DNA of 64,000 bases. Origin: Phanerochaete sordida. Its lineage: Eukaryota > Basidiomycota > Agaricomycetes > Polyporales > Phanerochaetaceae. The position numbers and the translations under genes are program-made. A model generated the notes under the pieces. The model worked only from the letters and a program-made list of their open reading frames with translations, was not told the DNA's origin and did no database searches. The stretch is taken from positions 248,001 to 312,000 of the forward strand of contig BPQB01000028.1 of NCBI GenBank assembly GCA_019973155.2. Reading direction: 5' to 3'. Below, piece after piece: positions 1 to 11,920 of this stretch (the stretch's first letter is position 1; the number at the start of each line of letters is the position of its first letter).

Positions 1-2252
1 CGGTCGTGCTGATATAGGCAGATGTATGCGGTCATCGTATAATCGCGATAGCACCTGAGAACGTTGTGTATAAGCAATCCGATGCCACATAAGCATCTGT
101 ATGTTCGTCTGGGAAGTGAACCGTGAGCAACGAAGAAGCGGGGGATGAGATAGCACACACGACACGGGTCCTGGCCGAACGAGGGTCCCGTCACAAAGCC
201 GTGAGTCCCTGACTGCACCGCGTGTCCTGTGCCACTACGCGTGGCGCGTCCAGTACGCCCCTGCACAGCAGCGCACCCAGCGTTGGTGGGCAGAGGCATA
301 TTGCACGCGCGTGCGTCGCTGCGGCGCCAGGGGAGCGCGGTGGGGGCGTATGTTACGTGTGTCAATCTTCGTGGATGCTGGTGGCCGCCGGGCGACCCTG
401 GGTAGGGAAGGGCAGGGAGCCCGGGAGTCCTGATTGCGCTCGCAAAGAAGGCGCGACGCACGGTGTCAGCTGACGGCCTGCGGCGGCGTCGTGCGCACGC
501 GGCGATCTGGGGCATCACGCTAGCGGCCGCATGCCGTTGTGTGGCAGCGCTGTCCAACCTAGATGGACGTTTGCATGGGCGGTGGCTGGGGATCGGAGCC
601 TGCGACCTGGATCAATGGTGGGGTCGGTGTGCATGACGAGGGCAGCGCGGAGGAGACCCTGGGTGGCGACGGCGATGGCGTGCTCGAGAGCGGGGGCGAT
701 GTGGGGGCGAGAACCGCGGCAGGTCTTGGGAGATGGGGGTAAGAGGAGGAGGACATCGAGCGGGGGCGGGCCTCGTGCAGGCTCCAAGGGACGATCAAAA
801 TCATCAATCGACAGAGCGACGGCGCTTGAAGGGGCGCGGCAAGCGCCATTTGATGCGCTCTTGCCCGATGGGATCTCGTTTCGTCACTCGCATCCCGGGC
901 GTGTTCGTCGTCCAACTCTGACATCCACCTGCATTTCGCCCGCACGCCGCCCCGCTTCGTCGCTGCGTCTGACGACGGCCAACGCGCAGGTGTGTCATGT
1001 GCTTAGCAAGCCATAATTACTAGCTCAGTCGCCGCGCTGCGGTGTGAAGAATCGGGGCGGAATCGGGGGGCCAGGAAGTCGTGGGACGGGCGTGTGACCT
1101 TGGCCATACAGATGGCGGGACGATACCGAAGGACACCGATGGGACGGTATTCCCTGCGTTTGATCGCAGGGCCCCCCTGCTGATGTGACAGCGAATCACA
1201 GCCTGGGAGACGCGGACGTCGCCTGAGGATTGGTGGGCGAGCGCGAGGGCCGAGTGTGGTTAGGCGTGCCCGTGCGCGGTTCTAGAGCCCCGCCCAGGCC
1301 TCGACACCCCATGCGCGCAGAAGAGGCGCAAAAAGAGGGCAGCGCAGAGCCAGCCAAGCCGGCTCTATCAAAGACAGCGCGCACGAACCCTCCAGCGAGT
1401 CTCCGCCAGGCGCAGGTGCGTCTGCGCATCCGGCCGAGGTTTCCCAACGGCCTCCTACGTTGCCCTGAAACACTGCAGCCCCCTTCCGCCCTCTGCCAAT
1501 CGTGCTTGGGACCCTCGATGTGTCGCGTCCATCAGCCGTCTCATTTGGTCCCCATTCAGTCCGACTGACGTTTCCCGGCCGCAGGGCTCTCAGCCACCTG
1601 AACGAGAAGCGTGCGTTCGCGCTGTCGGGGCTGTGTGCCGCGCGGGTGTGCACCCCACGGCGGCAGGCGCGGCGGAGGACGGCCCTGCGTGGTGGCTGGG
1701 ATGGGCAGAACAGATGGTCTGGATGGACGCTCTCTGGCATGCATGGGGATTCATATATACGCCACCGGCCTGCGTTCCTGGTGGTCCTTCCCTTCCCTGA
1801 CTAGCCTTTGCGCCTCGCCGCATTCGCTGATCTCATCAGCTGAGGCGGACCGGCAGTCGTTTCCTAGTTTTATCCCGTTTGCCTTTTAGCTTTCCACTCT
1901 CCCCCGTCAGGGATCCCTTCCTTCGTTTCGCCCATCCTCTCCTCTCCCTCGAGATTCCTCCTCGTCTTATCTGTGCACCGTGACTGGCTCTGCACACTCT
2001 GATACCGCCACGCAGCGACGCGAATCGTGGCGACGTCTTCGCCTGAGATCTCGCCTATCACAGTCTCGTTACCAGCCCGTCATTCCCGATAGACATTCTG
2101 GACAATCTCCATCCTTCTCCATCGTACGAGTCGCCATCATCACGCTTTGACTGCCCTTCATTCCCCCTTGGTCCCTGCAACGCACACAACCTGCGTTCTC
2201 ACGCGGCCGACTGACGTCCTGCGAGCCTACTACTACGTACACCCGAGCCACG
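1..2252. other. Long gene-free region upstream of the WOPR regulator
   Basis: No reading frame here shows a recognisable domain or a consistent exon chain on either strand; the open frames are short and overlap on both strands, as expected in GC-rich DNA. The last 400 bases become pyrimidine-rich, typical of a fungal promoter or 5' leader, and a TATATA run lies near 1754. Genes for Wor1/Ryp1-type WOPR regulators are known for very long upstream regions, so much of this may be regulatory DNA or leader of the next gene; that is inference. Confidence 0.4.
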
Positions 2253-5200
2253 ATGTCCCCCTCCCCCTCGCCCCCGCTCGCGGGCTCGTCATCTGCACCC
2301 GCGCCCGCGCCGCACCCCCAGATCCCCCTCGACGGCCCGTCGCAGTCGACCGCGCCCGGCGCACAGCGCCCCACGCTCACGAACACGCACATCCGGAGCG
2401 TCGCCGACGCGCAGAAGCTCTTCTACGCCGTGCAGTGCGGGCTCCTGCCCAAGGTCGAGCGGCGCCTCGACGCCGTCGAGCGCAAGCGGCTGCGCCCCGG
2501 CGACGTGTACGTCTGGGAGGAGCGCGGCGCGAGCGGGCTCTTCGCGGGCGCGGGCGCGGGCGCGAGCGTCGTCACGAAGGAGGGCATGGCGGGCCCCGCG
2601 GAGGCGGCGGGCTACGAGGTCGGCATCGAGCGCTGGACGGAGGGGCTCAGCTGGAGCGCGAGCAGGATACGCGAGTGAGTGGCCTGCTTGTTTTCTGCGG
2701 TTCCTGCGCCCTTTCCCCCTCGCCCCCACGCTGTCGCACAAGCACATGCGCTGGCGTTCTCCCGGGGCCGAGCTCCAGGCTCGTGCCGATCCCTGCATGC
2801 GCCCCTTGCGCAGCGCCGCGCCCGCCGCCAGGGCCCTCCCGATATTCATATTCGCCTTCATCTCGGCTGCGGGGCTCGCCATCGACGTGGGGCAAGACGC
2901 GTGCGACGCTTAATTGAAGCTTTTGGTTCCGCGCCGCGTCGTCGATCGCGTCTCGATCGTGCACGACAACCCTTATCGCATGTTGCGTGCTCTCTGTGCG
3001 ACGACGACGCTGACGCATGCCTTCACAGCGAGTTCCTCATCTACTTCGAGAACGTCAAGAAGAAGGAGCGCGGCGTCGACCGCGAGGGACATCGGGCAAG
3101 GTGCGTCGCTACTCCTTCGGCGTCGCACATATCGCTCACCGAGCCGTGCAGAAGCCTGGAGAACCAGGTCCTGCGAGATGGCGACCGCGACATGTACATC
3201 AAGCAGACGTACTCGGTGCTGCGTCTCGATGCCAATCAGGAGGAAGGGGCGTCCGGCGCAGAGGTCAGTGCACCGGGTACGAGTGCTTCTCCCAGCGGAG
3301 AGAAGAAGGATGTCAAGAAGAAGCCCAAAAAGTGGCATCTCAGTGAGTTCCCCCCTCTACTGAGGTCCTCTGGCTGACGTGTGTCCAGATGCGTACTTCA
3401 CAAAGTCGACCGAAGGCGATCTCAACACCATCGACACCATCCCCTGGCTGCGGGATCTCGTCGTTCCAGAGGGGATCTTCACCTCTGCCCGTCAATCAAA
3501 GAAGACGTCCGGCGCCGCTGCGACATCTTCATCTGCAGGGCCGTCGACCGCATCGACCTCGCAAATGAAACTTGAAACGCAAGCCGAGGACACTACAAGT
3601 TTGGGCAAGCGTTCGAGAGCCCCGCCAGCTGTCCAACGAACATATGCGGCCTTCCCCACGGGCGAGCGCAGGCCGCACCCACGCCCGGTCGTGCCAGCTC
3701 CTCCGCCGCCTCCGCCGCCTCTCCCCCCAGGGCCTGCCCCCAGCAGCGGCTTCGGCACGCCCTCCGCGCCGCCACAGCCGCACCCGCACGCAATCGCGCC
3801 AGGGCCCGACGACATGCCGGGCGCGGCAGGCAGCGTGCCGGGGCAGATGCACGTCCTCGTCCCCGCGCGCGCGGGCCACGCGGTGCAGACGGTGCCGCTC
3901 GCGCCCATCGACACGGGCGCCGCGCGCGCGGCGCACGGCGACGCGGCGAGCCCCGCGAGCGCGGGCGGCGTGCACGTCGGGCTGTACCGCATGCACATCG
4001 GCGAGGGCGCCGGCGAGCCCATGCGCACGGACACGCCGGGCGCGTACGGCGGTGCAGGCTTCGGCGGCGCGCCGGCGTTCGGGGACGTCGGCGACGTGGG
4101 GCAGTATGGGGGGCCGGCGCGGGGCGCGTACGAGTTTGACCAGCAGCAGCAGCAGCAGCAGCTCCGCGAGATGCAGCGCTTCCAGGAGCGCCAGCAGGCC
4201 CAGCAGCGCGAGCAGCAGCGGTTGCAGGAGCAACAGCAGCAGCAGCAGTTCTATGGCGCAGCTGGGTTCGAGTTCGATGCGGGCCAGGCGTTTCAGCACC
4301 CCCACAGCTCGATGCAGCCGCATATAGCGGCGCAGGCGCACCCACAACATCATCTCCTCCACTCGCACCCGTCGCCGCACACCTACTCGCCGCTGCAGAA
4401 CGCCCTTCAAGGCGCGCATATGTCGCACCCGCACTCGCCGGTGCATGGCCCCCTCTCGCCTGCGCTCTCCGACTTCCGTGCCAGCAGCGAGTTCAGCCAC
4501 AGCAGCTCGAGCAGCTCGTCGCGGGGCGAGAGCGTCTCCTCGGGGTCCGGCTCCGTGCGCATGCACCGCGCCGGCGCCTGGTCGCCGCACCCCGACCCGG
4601 CCCAGTTCGACTTCGCCGGCACGGACTACCACATCAAGAGCGAGTACAGCGAGCTCCGGATGGCGTTCAGCCAGACGCACGGGCCGGGCCCTGCACAAGG
4701 AGCGGACGGGATGTACGGCGTCGGGCCGGGCGACGCGGACGACGCGGAAAACGACGAAGACCTTCGTGGGTACCTCCCGATGCCTCCTCTCCCCGCCGCC
4801 CTCACCGAGCCCGCCGAAGCCAGTGCAGGGCGCCGCCGCGCCCCCGGCCGACGCGCGCCTCCTGACCCCGCGCGCGGCGGGCGCGCCGAGCAGCGCGTGG
4901 ACGTGGCCGACATGAGCGGGCTCGTCATCCACGCGTTCGACGGCGCGAAGGCCGCGGACTTCCTGGGCATCGGCGCGCACGCGCTCGCGGGCACCACACA
5001 GCACGGTACGCACGCGTTTTGCTCTGCGGGAGGCACGCCGCTGACCCACCGTCCGCACACAGCGCACCCGCTCCCGAGCGCACAGAGCTCGTCGAGCAGC
5101 CTCGTCGACGCGCTCTCGATGTCCGCGCCGCCGTGGCCCGCGATGTCCCCGCCGCCGCCGCCCCCCGCGCCGCACCGCGCGCTCTCGCCCGCGATCGCGC

Positions 5201-5514
5201 TCCCGAGCGTGCCCGCCGTGCCGAGCACGCCGCTCAGCGTGCCCGCGCTCCCGTGCGTGCCCGCCGTGCCCGCGCAGCCGATCACGGTGCCGAGCATGCT
5301 GTACGCCGCGGCGCCGGCGAAGGCGCTCGAGGGCGCGCTGGGCGAGGGGGGTGCGGGCGGCGCGGGCGGTGCGGGCGGTGCGGGCGCGGGCAAGTCGCGC
5401 GTGCTCGCGCCGCTGCACCAGCTGCAGCGCGCGCACCCGTACCGCAACCGCAACCTGCACGAGGAGCGTGCGCTGCGGCGGCTGTGGCCCGTGCCTGCGC
5501 CCGGCGCGAAGTAG
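2253..5514 (+). CDS. Gti1/Pac2 family (WOPR-domain) transcriptional regulator
   Basis: Four exons (about 2253-2674, 3029-3100, 3152-3342, 3389-5514) give a protein of about 936 residues. The WOPR DNA-binding domain is split as usual. The first half holds ADAQKLFYAVQCG, then ERWTEGLSWSASRIR joined across intron 1 to DEFLIYFE; the second half holds MYIKQTYSV and, across intron 3, KWHL-NAYFT followed by IPWLRDLVVPEGIF. Intron 2 (51 nt) is a multiple of three, so the frame stays open if it is retained. The C-terminal two thirds are low complexity: Pro-, Ala/Gly-, His- and Gln-rich, with two polyglutamine runs near 4141-4245. Family members (Wor1, Ryp1, Pac2, Gti1) control morphological switching and development in the nucleus. 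The domain call is firm; the developmental role is inferred. Further small introns within the long last exon cannot be excluded. Confidence 0.93.
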
Positions 5515-7282
5515 AGCGAAGGCAGCCCTAGCGAGACGCACCATCTCTCCACCCCTTTGCGGAACGCACAGTGCATACCCATCCTACACGGCTCCATACC
5601 CCGATTCGCATCCCAGCATCGTTAATCCCAGCACAAAACCCTCGCAAGGCATTTATGGATATTTACTTTTCCCTCCCTGCTCTCGTATACACATGCTTAC
5701 CCCACACGTCTGTGTCTGCTCCTCGAAATAGTCATGTAGCATAATTGTCTCCGGACGTCTCAATGGTCTCTAACAGGCTTGGAAAACTGACTCGTATGGA
5801 CTTGTGGCTCCGTGTACGGTATGGCTCTCGCGTGTATATTATGCATATTTGCTATCCCCTCTGTTGACACGGACTCGCTGAAACCAGGTGGACACTGCTG
5901 ACTGCTCCCACGCACTCCGTTCGCGGTCGCTCGCTCACAGACATCCCAGGTCCAGGCCGCGTCTGCACCCATCCTGCACCCCATCCGACCGCCGAATAAG
6001 CTCCAGGGTGCGTCCCGCCGCTGCTGCATCACGCCTGTTTACTCGCGTCTCCCGCAGCCCTACGTCATGCGAAATGTGGCCGAGGCGAGCGTGAGTGTCA
6101 GACCCACGAAGCCTCATGACACACAGTTTTCTGACATGTCTTCTGTGGTCTTCGTGTTCCCCCAGGCCCCCGTCTTCGCACTGCGGTCGCTATCAGCGCG
6201 CCGCCCAGGCGACACCCTGCTTCGCAGTCTCGACGGGCCTGTGCTCTCGGACGCTGAAGGGTCCTCGCTTCGCTCGCGCTGTGACACTTGCCGTCCAGAC
6301 GAACAGGGAGCGTGTTCCTTCTCGCGGTGTCCCTTCCTCTGTCGCGCCCTCTAGCCTCCCCGAGCTTCTCCACCGCTTCCGAAGGAGTCATCTCCTGCCG
6401 CCCGGAATTCCTCAGGCGCGCCCACCCGGTAGCTTCGCCGGCACAGCAAGCGAGATCCAGATTCCAGCAATCGCCCACGTTCTTCGCGCATATCTCGCAC
6501 CCTACACCATCCTCCAGCGAGCACACCCCACTCCAGATCTCCGGACGCCCGCCCACGTCTCGCGTACCGCGGAAGCTCGGGCACCCGGCGGCGGCAGAGG
6601 CATCCCTCGACATCAGCGGCGCACGGCCGCCACAAAGGGCCTTCCTCGTTCCAGCAGGCGCGACACGGCGGCGCGGCGCCCGGGGCATCCCCGTGCAGGC
6701 TAACCGACGTCGCGCGAGCCGCGGCGGCAGCCAGGGGGCCCAGGGCACGCGGCGCGGAGCCGAGGGGTCTTCGCTAGCTTTCTCCGTGCGAGGGCGTTGC
6801 CAGGCACGCGCGGTGCAATTGTGTCTGCTCTTGTCGAGGCCGTTCGCGCGCTCGTCGCAGGCCACGCCCATCATGCGCTGTGCGGGGCTTCTAGTGCCCA
6901 CGGATACCGTTGGTTGGGACCGGTTCACGAAGGCCCTTGCGAAGGCTTGACACCGGCAGCGCCAGGCTATCGCCTTTTCCTGGCAAGACGCGACCCGTGT
7001 CCTGCGCCGGACACGTCTTGGAAAATCCTACTCTTCGCGCCGCCGATGCGATTTGCGCGGAGAATAGGTTCCGAGGTATATGCGACGAATATGTCTTCAC
7101 CCGTTGAGCGAAGAATGGGCCAGACAGCATGCAAAAATAGCAGAGATTATATTTGCGGTTCCGAAGAGTCAATATCGAGCCCTCCACCAGACACGCGTAC
7201 AGGGAGCTGCTGGGGTCCTACCGAGTAGGGAATGCCTCCGACGAGAGGGCATGGCCTCGATACCGCTATCTGAAGCGAAGAA
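5515..7282. other. Intergenic region without a recognised gene
   Basis: This holds the downstream flank of the WOPR gene and the 3' flank of the convergent zinc-finger gene. Open frames of up to 276 residues exist on both strands (6098-6928 minus, 6288-6950 plus) but overlap each other, are rich in Arg/Ser/Ala/Pro and match no family. I see no gene here. Confidence 0.35.
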
Positions 7283-9151
7283 TTACGACGTATCCATCCC
7301 GTCCTCGTCCTCGTCGAACTCTTCGTCCTCCTCTTCCAGCGCCGCCTCGGCTTCGGCTTGAGCTTGCGCCGCTGCGGCAGCTTGCGCGATCGCCTCCTCC
7401 AGAAGCTTCGTCTGCTCTTCCGACAGCCACGATAGCGATATTGACGCCGCGGCTGACGGCTGCTCAGGCGCAGGCGAGGGCTCGCTCGCGGTGTTCGCTG
7501 GGGCATCCGGCGCGGGCGGAGGCGGCGGCTGCTGATACGGCGGGTGCGACCGCGCCATGACGCTCGCGAGTGTCGGGTGCGGCACGGCGCCCGGGGGCGG
7601 CGGAAACGCTGCGGTCGGTGCGGCGGGCGCGACGCGGCTCTTGATGATCGGGTACAGCTGCAGCGCGGTGATCTGCGCGTGCTCGACGACGTACGGCGGG
7701 ACCTCGCCCTCCTCGGTCTTGTCGTCGTCGGGGCCGGGCGCGTGCTCGCCGTGGAGCTCGAGCGTGCCCGGCGGGAGCGCGGCCGTCGCGCTCGCGAGCT
7801 GGTTCGCGACGATGCCGCTCCAGAGCTTCGCGCGGCGCGTCGCGTCCTCCTCGCCCTCCTCCTTGTCGACCTCGACCTCCTCGATGTCCGCCGTCGCGCA
7901 CGCGACGTCGACGTGGCCCTTGCCGCCGCGCCCGCGCGAGTCCTTGTGCCGCTTGATCGCGTCGCGCCGCGAGAAGATCTTGCCGCACCCACAGCACTTC
8001 CATGCCGTCTTGTCATGCAGCTTCGTGTGCCGCTTCAGGTCGTGGTTCCGCTGGAACGACGCTGGACACACCGGGCAGCGGTACGGCCGGTCGACGAGGG
8101 CGTGCAGCCGTTGGTGTGTCCGGAGGGAGTACAGCCGATAGAACGTCTTTGTGCAGCCCGGCACGAGACATGGATAGACGGCTGTGCCAATGTCTGGTGG
8201 CGCAGGGGCAGGCGCACCCCATGGAATAGGTGCTGGACCGATAGGGACCTTGCTGAGGACGCCGAGCATCTGAATCAGTGCTCCAAGCTCTTGTAGGATG
8301 TGTATTTGGTCTGGTCGTGCTCGTGGTGCTGAAGTGACGGCAAAGAGGTAGACTTGGTGCAAAGGATATTGTATCGGCGCAATGAGTTGCGGGTCGGGAG
8401 GTCCGTTCGTTGGTGGCTGAGATGCGAAGGCAGCGGAGATCGTCCGGACGGCCTGCGAGATTTGGGCGAGAATGTCAGGGAACTCGATGGCCGCTCGTTT
8501 CGCGAATCGGTCGTCCGCAGAGTCTTCGTCCATCTGGTCCCGCTTCCGCTTGCCCTTGTCGAGCTGGATGGCGGCAGCGTCCGAGTTGCGCATAGAGGAG
8601 AAAAGGACGTCTGACTTCGCGAGTGCGACCACAGCATCGCTGAGTGGCCGCGCGAGCTCCTTCGCGATAGTGTTCGAGGTGGCGCAGCGAGTCAAGACGT
8701 CGAGAACACTTGTGTTCTCTCCTGACGAGGCTACGAGTTGTGTGGCAAGTGTCGCGCGGACTACTGGGTCCTTGTAGGCGAACGAGAGGATGGTCCGAAC
8801 AGTGATCAGCGCTGCGTCCTGCTTTCGCGCCTGAGGGGATAATGGAGGGCTCTGCGGCTGTGCATCGTGATCGTGTTGCTCATGAGGAGCTTCTACTTGT
8901 GGTAGTGGTTCCGTATGCGGCGGTTCTGACGTTGGAGGTGCAGCACTAGCAGACGGCGTCGCTTGGGCTGTACTGTCTTCAGCTCGTGCTTTCGCGATGT
9001 CCGCCCAGAGTTGATCACTCAACCTCTTCGCAATTTCTTCGGCCTCTGCCTCGGGATCATAGTCTTCCTCATCGTACTCCTCCTCCCCATCCTCCCAGTC
9101 CTCCTCTTGAGCTTCGGCTAGTGCCTTGTCCAGAGTTGCTTGCAAATCCAT
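7283..9151 (-). CDS. C2H2 zinc-finger protein with acidic N- and C-termini
   Basis: A single uninterrupted frame of 622 residues starts at ATG 9151. Around residues 325-415 lie three consecutive zinc-finger units: CLVPGC...H-x4-H, CPVCPASF...H-x4-H (RNHDLKRHTKLH) and CCGCGKIFSRRDAIKRH, the last with an extended Gly/Arg linker before its final His. The first 60 residues are strongly acidic (runs of Glu and Asp) and the protein ends in another Glu/Asp-rich stretch; the C-terminal third is Pro/Ala-rich. An acidic flank with C2H2 fingers suggests a nuclear DNA-binding regulator, but no specific orthologue is recognised. The absence of introns is unusual for this window. It converges on the WOPR gene. 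Confidence 0.85.
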   Translation of the reverse strand: MDLQATLDKALAEAQEEDWEDGEEEYDEEDYDPEAEAEEIAKRLSDQLWADIAKARAEDSTAQATPSASAAPPTSEPPHTEPLPQVEAPHEQHDHDAQPQSPPLSPQARKQDAALITVRTILSFAYKDPVVRATLATQLVASSGENTSVLDVLTRCATSNTIAKELARPLSDAVVALAKSDVLFSSMRNSDAAAIQLDKGKRKRDQMDEDSADDRFAKRAAIEFPDILAQISQAVRTISAAFASQPPTNGPPDPQLIAPIQYPLHQVYLFAVTSAPRARPDQIHILQELGALIQMLGVLSKVPIGPAPIPWGAPAPAPPDIGTAVYPCLVPGCTKTFYRLYSLRTHQRLHALVDRPYRCPVCPASFQRNHDLKRHTKLHDKTAWKCCGCGKIFSRRDAIKRHKDSRGRGGKGHVDVACATADIEEVEVDKEEGEEDATRRAKLWSGIVANQLASATAALPPGTLELHGEHAPGPDDDKTEEGEVPPYVVEHAQITALQLYPIIKSRVAPAAPTAAFPPPPGAVPHPTLASVMARSHPPYQQPPPPPAPDAPANTASEPSPAPEQPSAAASISLSWLSEEQTKLLEEAIAQAAAAAQAQAEAEAALEEEDEEFDEDEDGMDTS

Positions 9152-9482
9152 GTCTGTTGATACAAGAATGCGCGTTCAGAGTGAGAATAGAGAAGATGAA
9201 ATGTACAGAGTGCAGGTGACGAGGAGATGGATAAATATACAGTGCCAGCGGCGCGGAGAGGACGGTGTGGGTGGGTAGCAGGAGAACTCAATTTCGCGGA
9301 TGAAGCTGGATGCGCACAAATTAAAGTTTGCGCGCTTTGATGCGCCTGATGCGCCTATCCCCGACGCTCACTCCGCAAACGACGCTGACGCAGGCATCAA
9401 GTCGTTCCAGCACAAGATCAACATTATAGGGTACACAGCTGTAAGGTAATGCAAAGAATCCAAAAAATCTCCCCATCATGCT

Positions 9483-10450
9483 TCAATCTCCTCCCCCCTG
9501 ATCCTCTCTTCGGAAGCTAAGTCAGCGACTGGTAAGGAGCAACAACGAATTTACCCACCTGCGTCGACTGTTCTGTACGCGTATAAAGATCCAGTCCACT
9601 GCAGCTCTGACACCGGTCCTATTTTCCACTTTCTCAGCAAGCGGTGGCGGTCGAAAGACGGAAGACACACCCTTCGAGTGCAGAGATGCCCATGACATCC
9701 AGGCTGGCAATTCGCTCCCGCCGGTGCTCGCTCTCGCCTTCAGCTCCGTACGTGCGCCGCATGTTTTCCAGCTTGTTTCGATACCAGTCTTCGTAGTCGT
9801 TGCGGATCTCCTCCACGGACAACGCCTCAGGGCTATCCTGCTTGTTCGCCAGGAGGAGCAACGGTGCGCCAAGAATCTGCGGGGCAGACAGCACATTTTC
9901 TTACGTCGCTTTCCAATGTTAAGCTGGAGTGTAGCATGCTATGGCGGAACGGGACTCACCGAAGACTTCCCAGCCTTCGTTCAGGCGTTCGCGGTCTGAG
10001 GCGTCGATGACATAGACTACAGCGTGGCAATCATCGTAGTAGCGATGCCAGATGGACCTGATGCCACGTTGCCCGCCTAAATCCCAGAACTTGAGAATGG
10101 TAGACGGAAGCGTAATCTTGCCCACTGAATGTAACGTGAGAGGTGGAAGGCTAGCGATGCTTACACGACGTACTGTTCTGGCCGACAGTAGGCCCTATCT
10201 TGTCAGGTGAGAGACCTGGCGTGTCATTGTATAAAGTCTTGATCTTCTCGAGCAGAGTCTATGGTAACGTCTGTTAGCTGTACGCTAGCATGCGATGTAC
10301 AGTTACGCACCGTCTTCCCGGCACCGTCAAGGCCCAGTATGATTACTGAGAACTCCTCCTTCCTAAGCACGTTCAGTTCACGCGATCACAGAACCAGCAT
10401 CTGGCATACCTTGTGAGGTACTCATGAAGACCCTTGAGTAGATGATACAT
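9483..10450 (-). CDS. ARL3: Arf-like small GTPase, Arl3/ARFRP1 type
   Basis: Five or more exons read right to left from ATG 10450 (MYHLLKGLHEYL). All GTPase motifs are present: G1 GLDGAGKT, G3 WDLGGQ, G4 NKQD and G5 SALEG, plus RERLNEGWEVF and SIWHRYYDDCHAVVYVIDAS. The MY-start without Gly at position 2 and the spacing match yeast Arl3 and human ARFRP1, which act at the trans-Golgi and recruit Arl1 and golgins; the lack of Gly2 excludes N-myristoylation as in classical Arfs. The last exon is tiny: after ...VQNSRR a 'cag/gtgggt' donor joins to an exon coding SFRREDQGGGD-stop, ending at 9483. About 195 residues. The gene is divergent from VMA16, with only about 130 bases between the two start codons. 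Confidence 0.9.
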
Positions 10451-10582
10451 GGGGCGAACGAACCCGCGGTTGGTCGCTGCCGCCGTCATATCGTGGGGTT
10501 AGGGTTTAAGGCGCTTAGGCGCGTTCCGCCGTCCGCAAGCTCACCGCAGACAACCATCTACGACTCCCCGCCGGCCTCTACC
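10451..10582. promoter_or_regulatory. Short divergent promoter with telobox-like motif
   Basis: Only about 130 bases separate the divergent start codons of the Arl3-like GTPase and the V-ATPase c'' subunit. A telobox-like sequence GGTTAGGGTTT lies at 10497-10507. Such motifs occur in promoters of housekeeping genes, in fungi as a binding site for Tbf1/Teb1-type factors. The assignment rests on motif and position only. Confidence 0.45.
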
Positions 10583-11555
10583 ATGGGTCTCTATTCATAC
10601 TATACGTATGGCCTGCCCTCCTTTGCTGTGGTCGTAATTGCTTTATACCTGCTCTTCACCGGTGTGTTACGCTTTCTGTCGGCGAGGGAGGCACGCTCAT
10701 GCGTGACGTACAGGCTCGGGTGAAGCGTTCAACGTCGGCCGTTTCCTGGAGGAGACAAGTCCCTATGTGTGGGCGTCGCTAGGGATCGGCCTGTGCATCG
10801 GGCTGAGCGTGCTCGGTGCAGGATGGTGCGTTCTTACGTTGCGTGATAGTTTCATGCTAACCGATGCTGCAGGGGAATCTTCGTCACCGGTTCGTCCATC
10901 CTCGGAGGCGGTGTCCGCGCACCGCGCATCCGCACGAAGAACTTGATCAGGTTCGTGTATTACACAGTTTCTCCTCTTGTATGCTGGCTAAGGTCATGCG
11001 TATAGTATCATCTTCTGTGAAGTCGTGGCCATCTATGGTGTCGTAAGTACCCTTGGAATACCTCCTGCGAGAGCTGAATTGAGCTCTCGCCTATAGATTA
11101 TTGGCATCGTGTACTCTGCCAAGATTGCCAACATCCCTGAGCTGCAGCTCTATACGCGCGAGAACTACTACACAGGTGCGCAGCTCCCCGCAATCGGAAC
11201 ATCCCATGTCTCATGCAATTCGGTAGGGTTCGCGCTGTTCTGGGGAGGTCTGACTGTCGGTGCTTGCAACTTGCTCTGCGGTGTCTGCGTTGGAATTACC
11301 GGCTCGACAGCTGCTCTTGCTGACGCAGCCGACCCGAACCTGTTCGTCAAGATCCTCATTGTCGAGGTCTTCGGCAGTATTCTCGGGTTGTTTGGTCTCA
11401 TTGGTGAGTATTGCTCCCATGATCAGTTTTTGTGCTCTTACTCATAATATCCATTAGTGGGCTTGCTTATGGTCGGTCGCGCTGGAGATTTCACTGCTGC
11501 TGCCTCCGTCGCCTCTGTCGCTACCAACGTTACCCGCAACGCCATACTTGCATAG
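10583..11555 (+). CDS. VMA16: V-type proton ATPase subunit c'' (21 kDa proteolipid)
   Basis: The start at 10583 gives [18 protein letters not shown]. Exons then encode [51 protein letters not shown], and a long exon from [13 protein letters not shown] to SILGLFGLI; the last exon gives [12 protein letters not shown] and ends at 11555. Five hydrophobic segments fit the c'' subunit of the Vo proteolipid ring, and the buried glutamate in CEVVAIYG is the proton-carrying residue of this family. It works in the rotary proton pump of vacuole, Golgi and endosome membranes. About 205 residues, normal length. The neighbouring downstream gene is a CLC transporter that compensates the charge moved by this pump. 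Confidence 0.93.
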
Positions 11556-11920
11556 AGGATGTAGTGCTTCGGACACGCCAATATACCTCAACATGGATGA
11601 AACAAGGCTAACCTGATGACACATGAGCCCAGGTCACCTCAAACCGGCAGTAAATGCCCTGCTTCACACAATGACCCATCATCCTTGCATCTCTTTCACC
11701 TCACGTGTAGTCTTTCTCGTACCGTACCATCAGGCAATGATGTTGTTTGAATACCCAATATTTAACTGCGTGCTTTAAGCCGCCATGTCTCGTTCATTAT
11801 GAATCGCGAGCTCGAATAACGCGCTTGTGGACGCGTCCCGTCACGCGCTTGTGAGCTGCGCTTGTTGCGCGCGAACGAGGTTGCATCTCGCCCTCATTCC
11901 ATTCGTCCTCAAATGCATTC

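Noticed and set aside
3529..5544. 671-codon open frame on the minus strand
   Set aside because: It is the complement of the low-complexity WOPR tail; Arg/Ala-rich composition is the shadow of GC-rich codons, with no domain.
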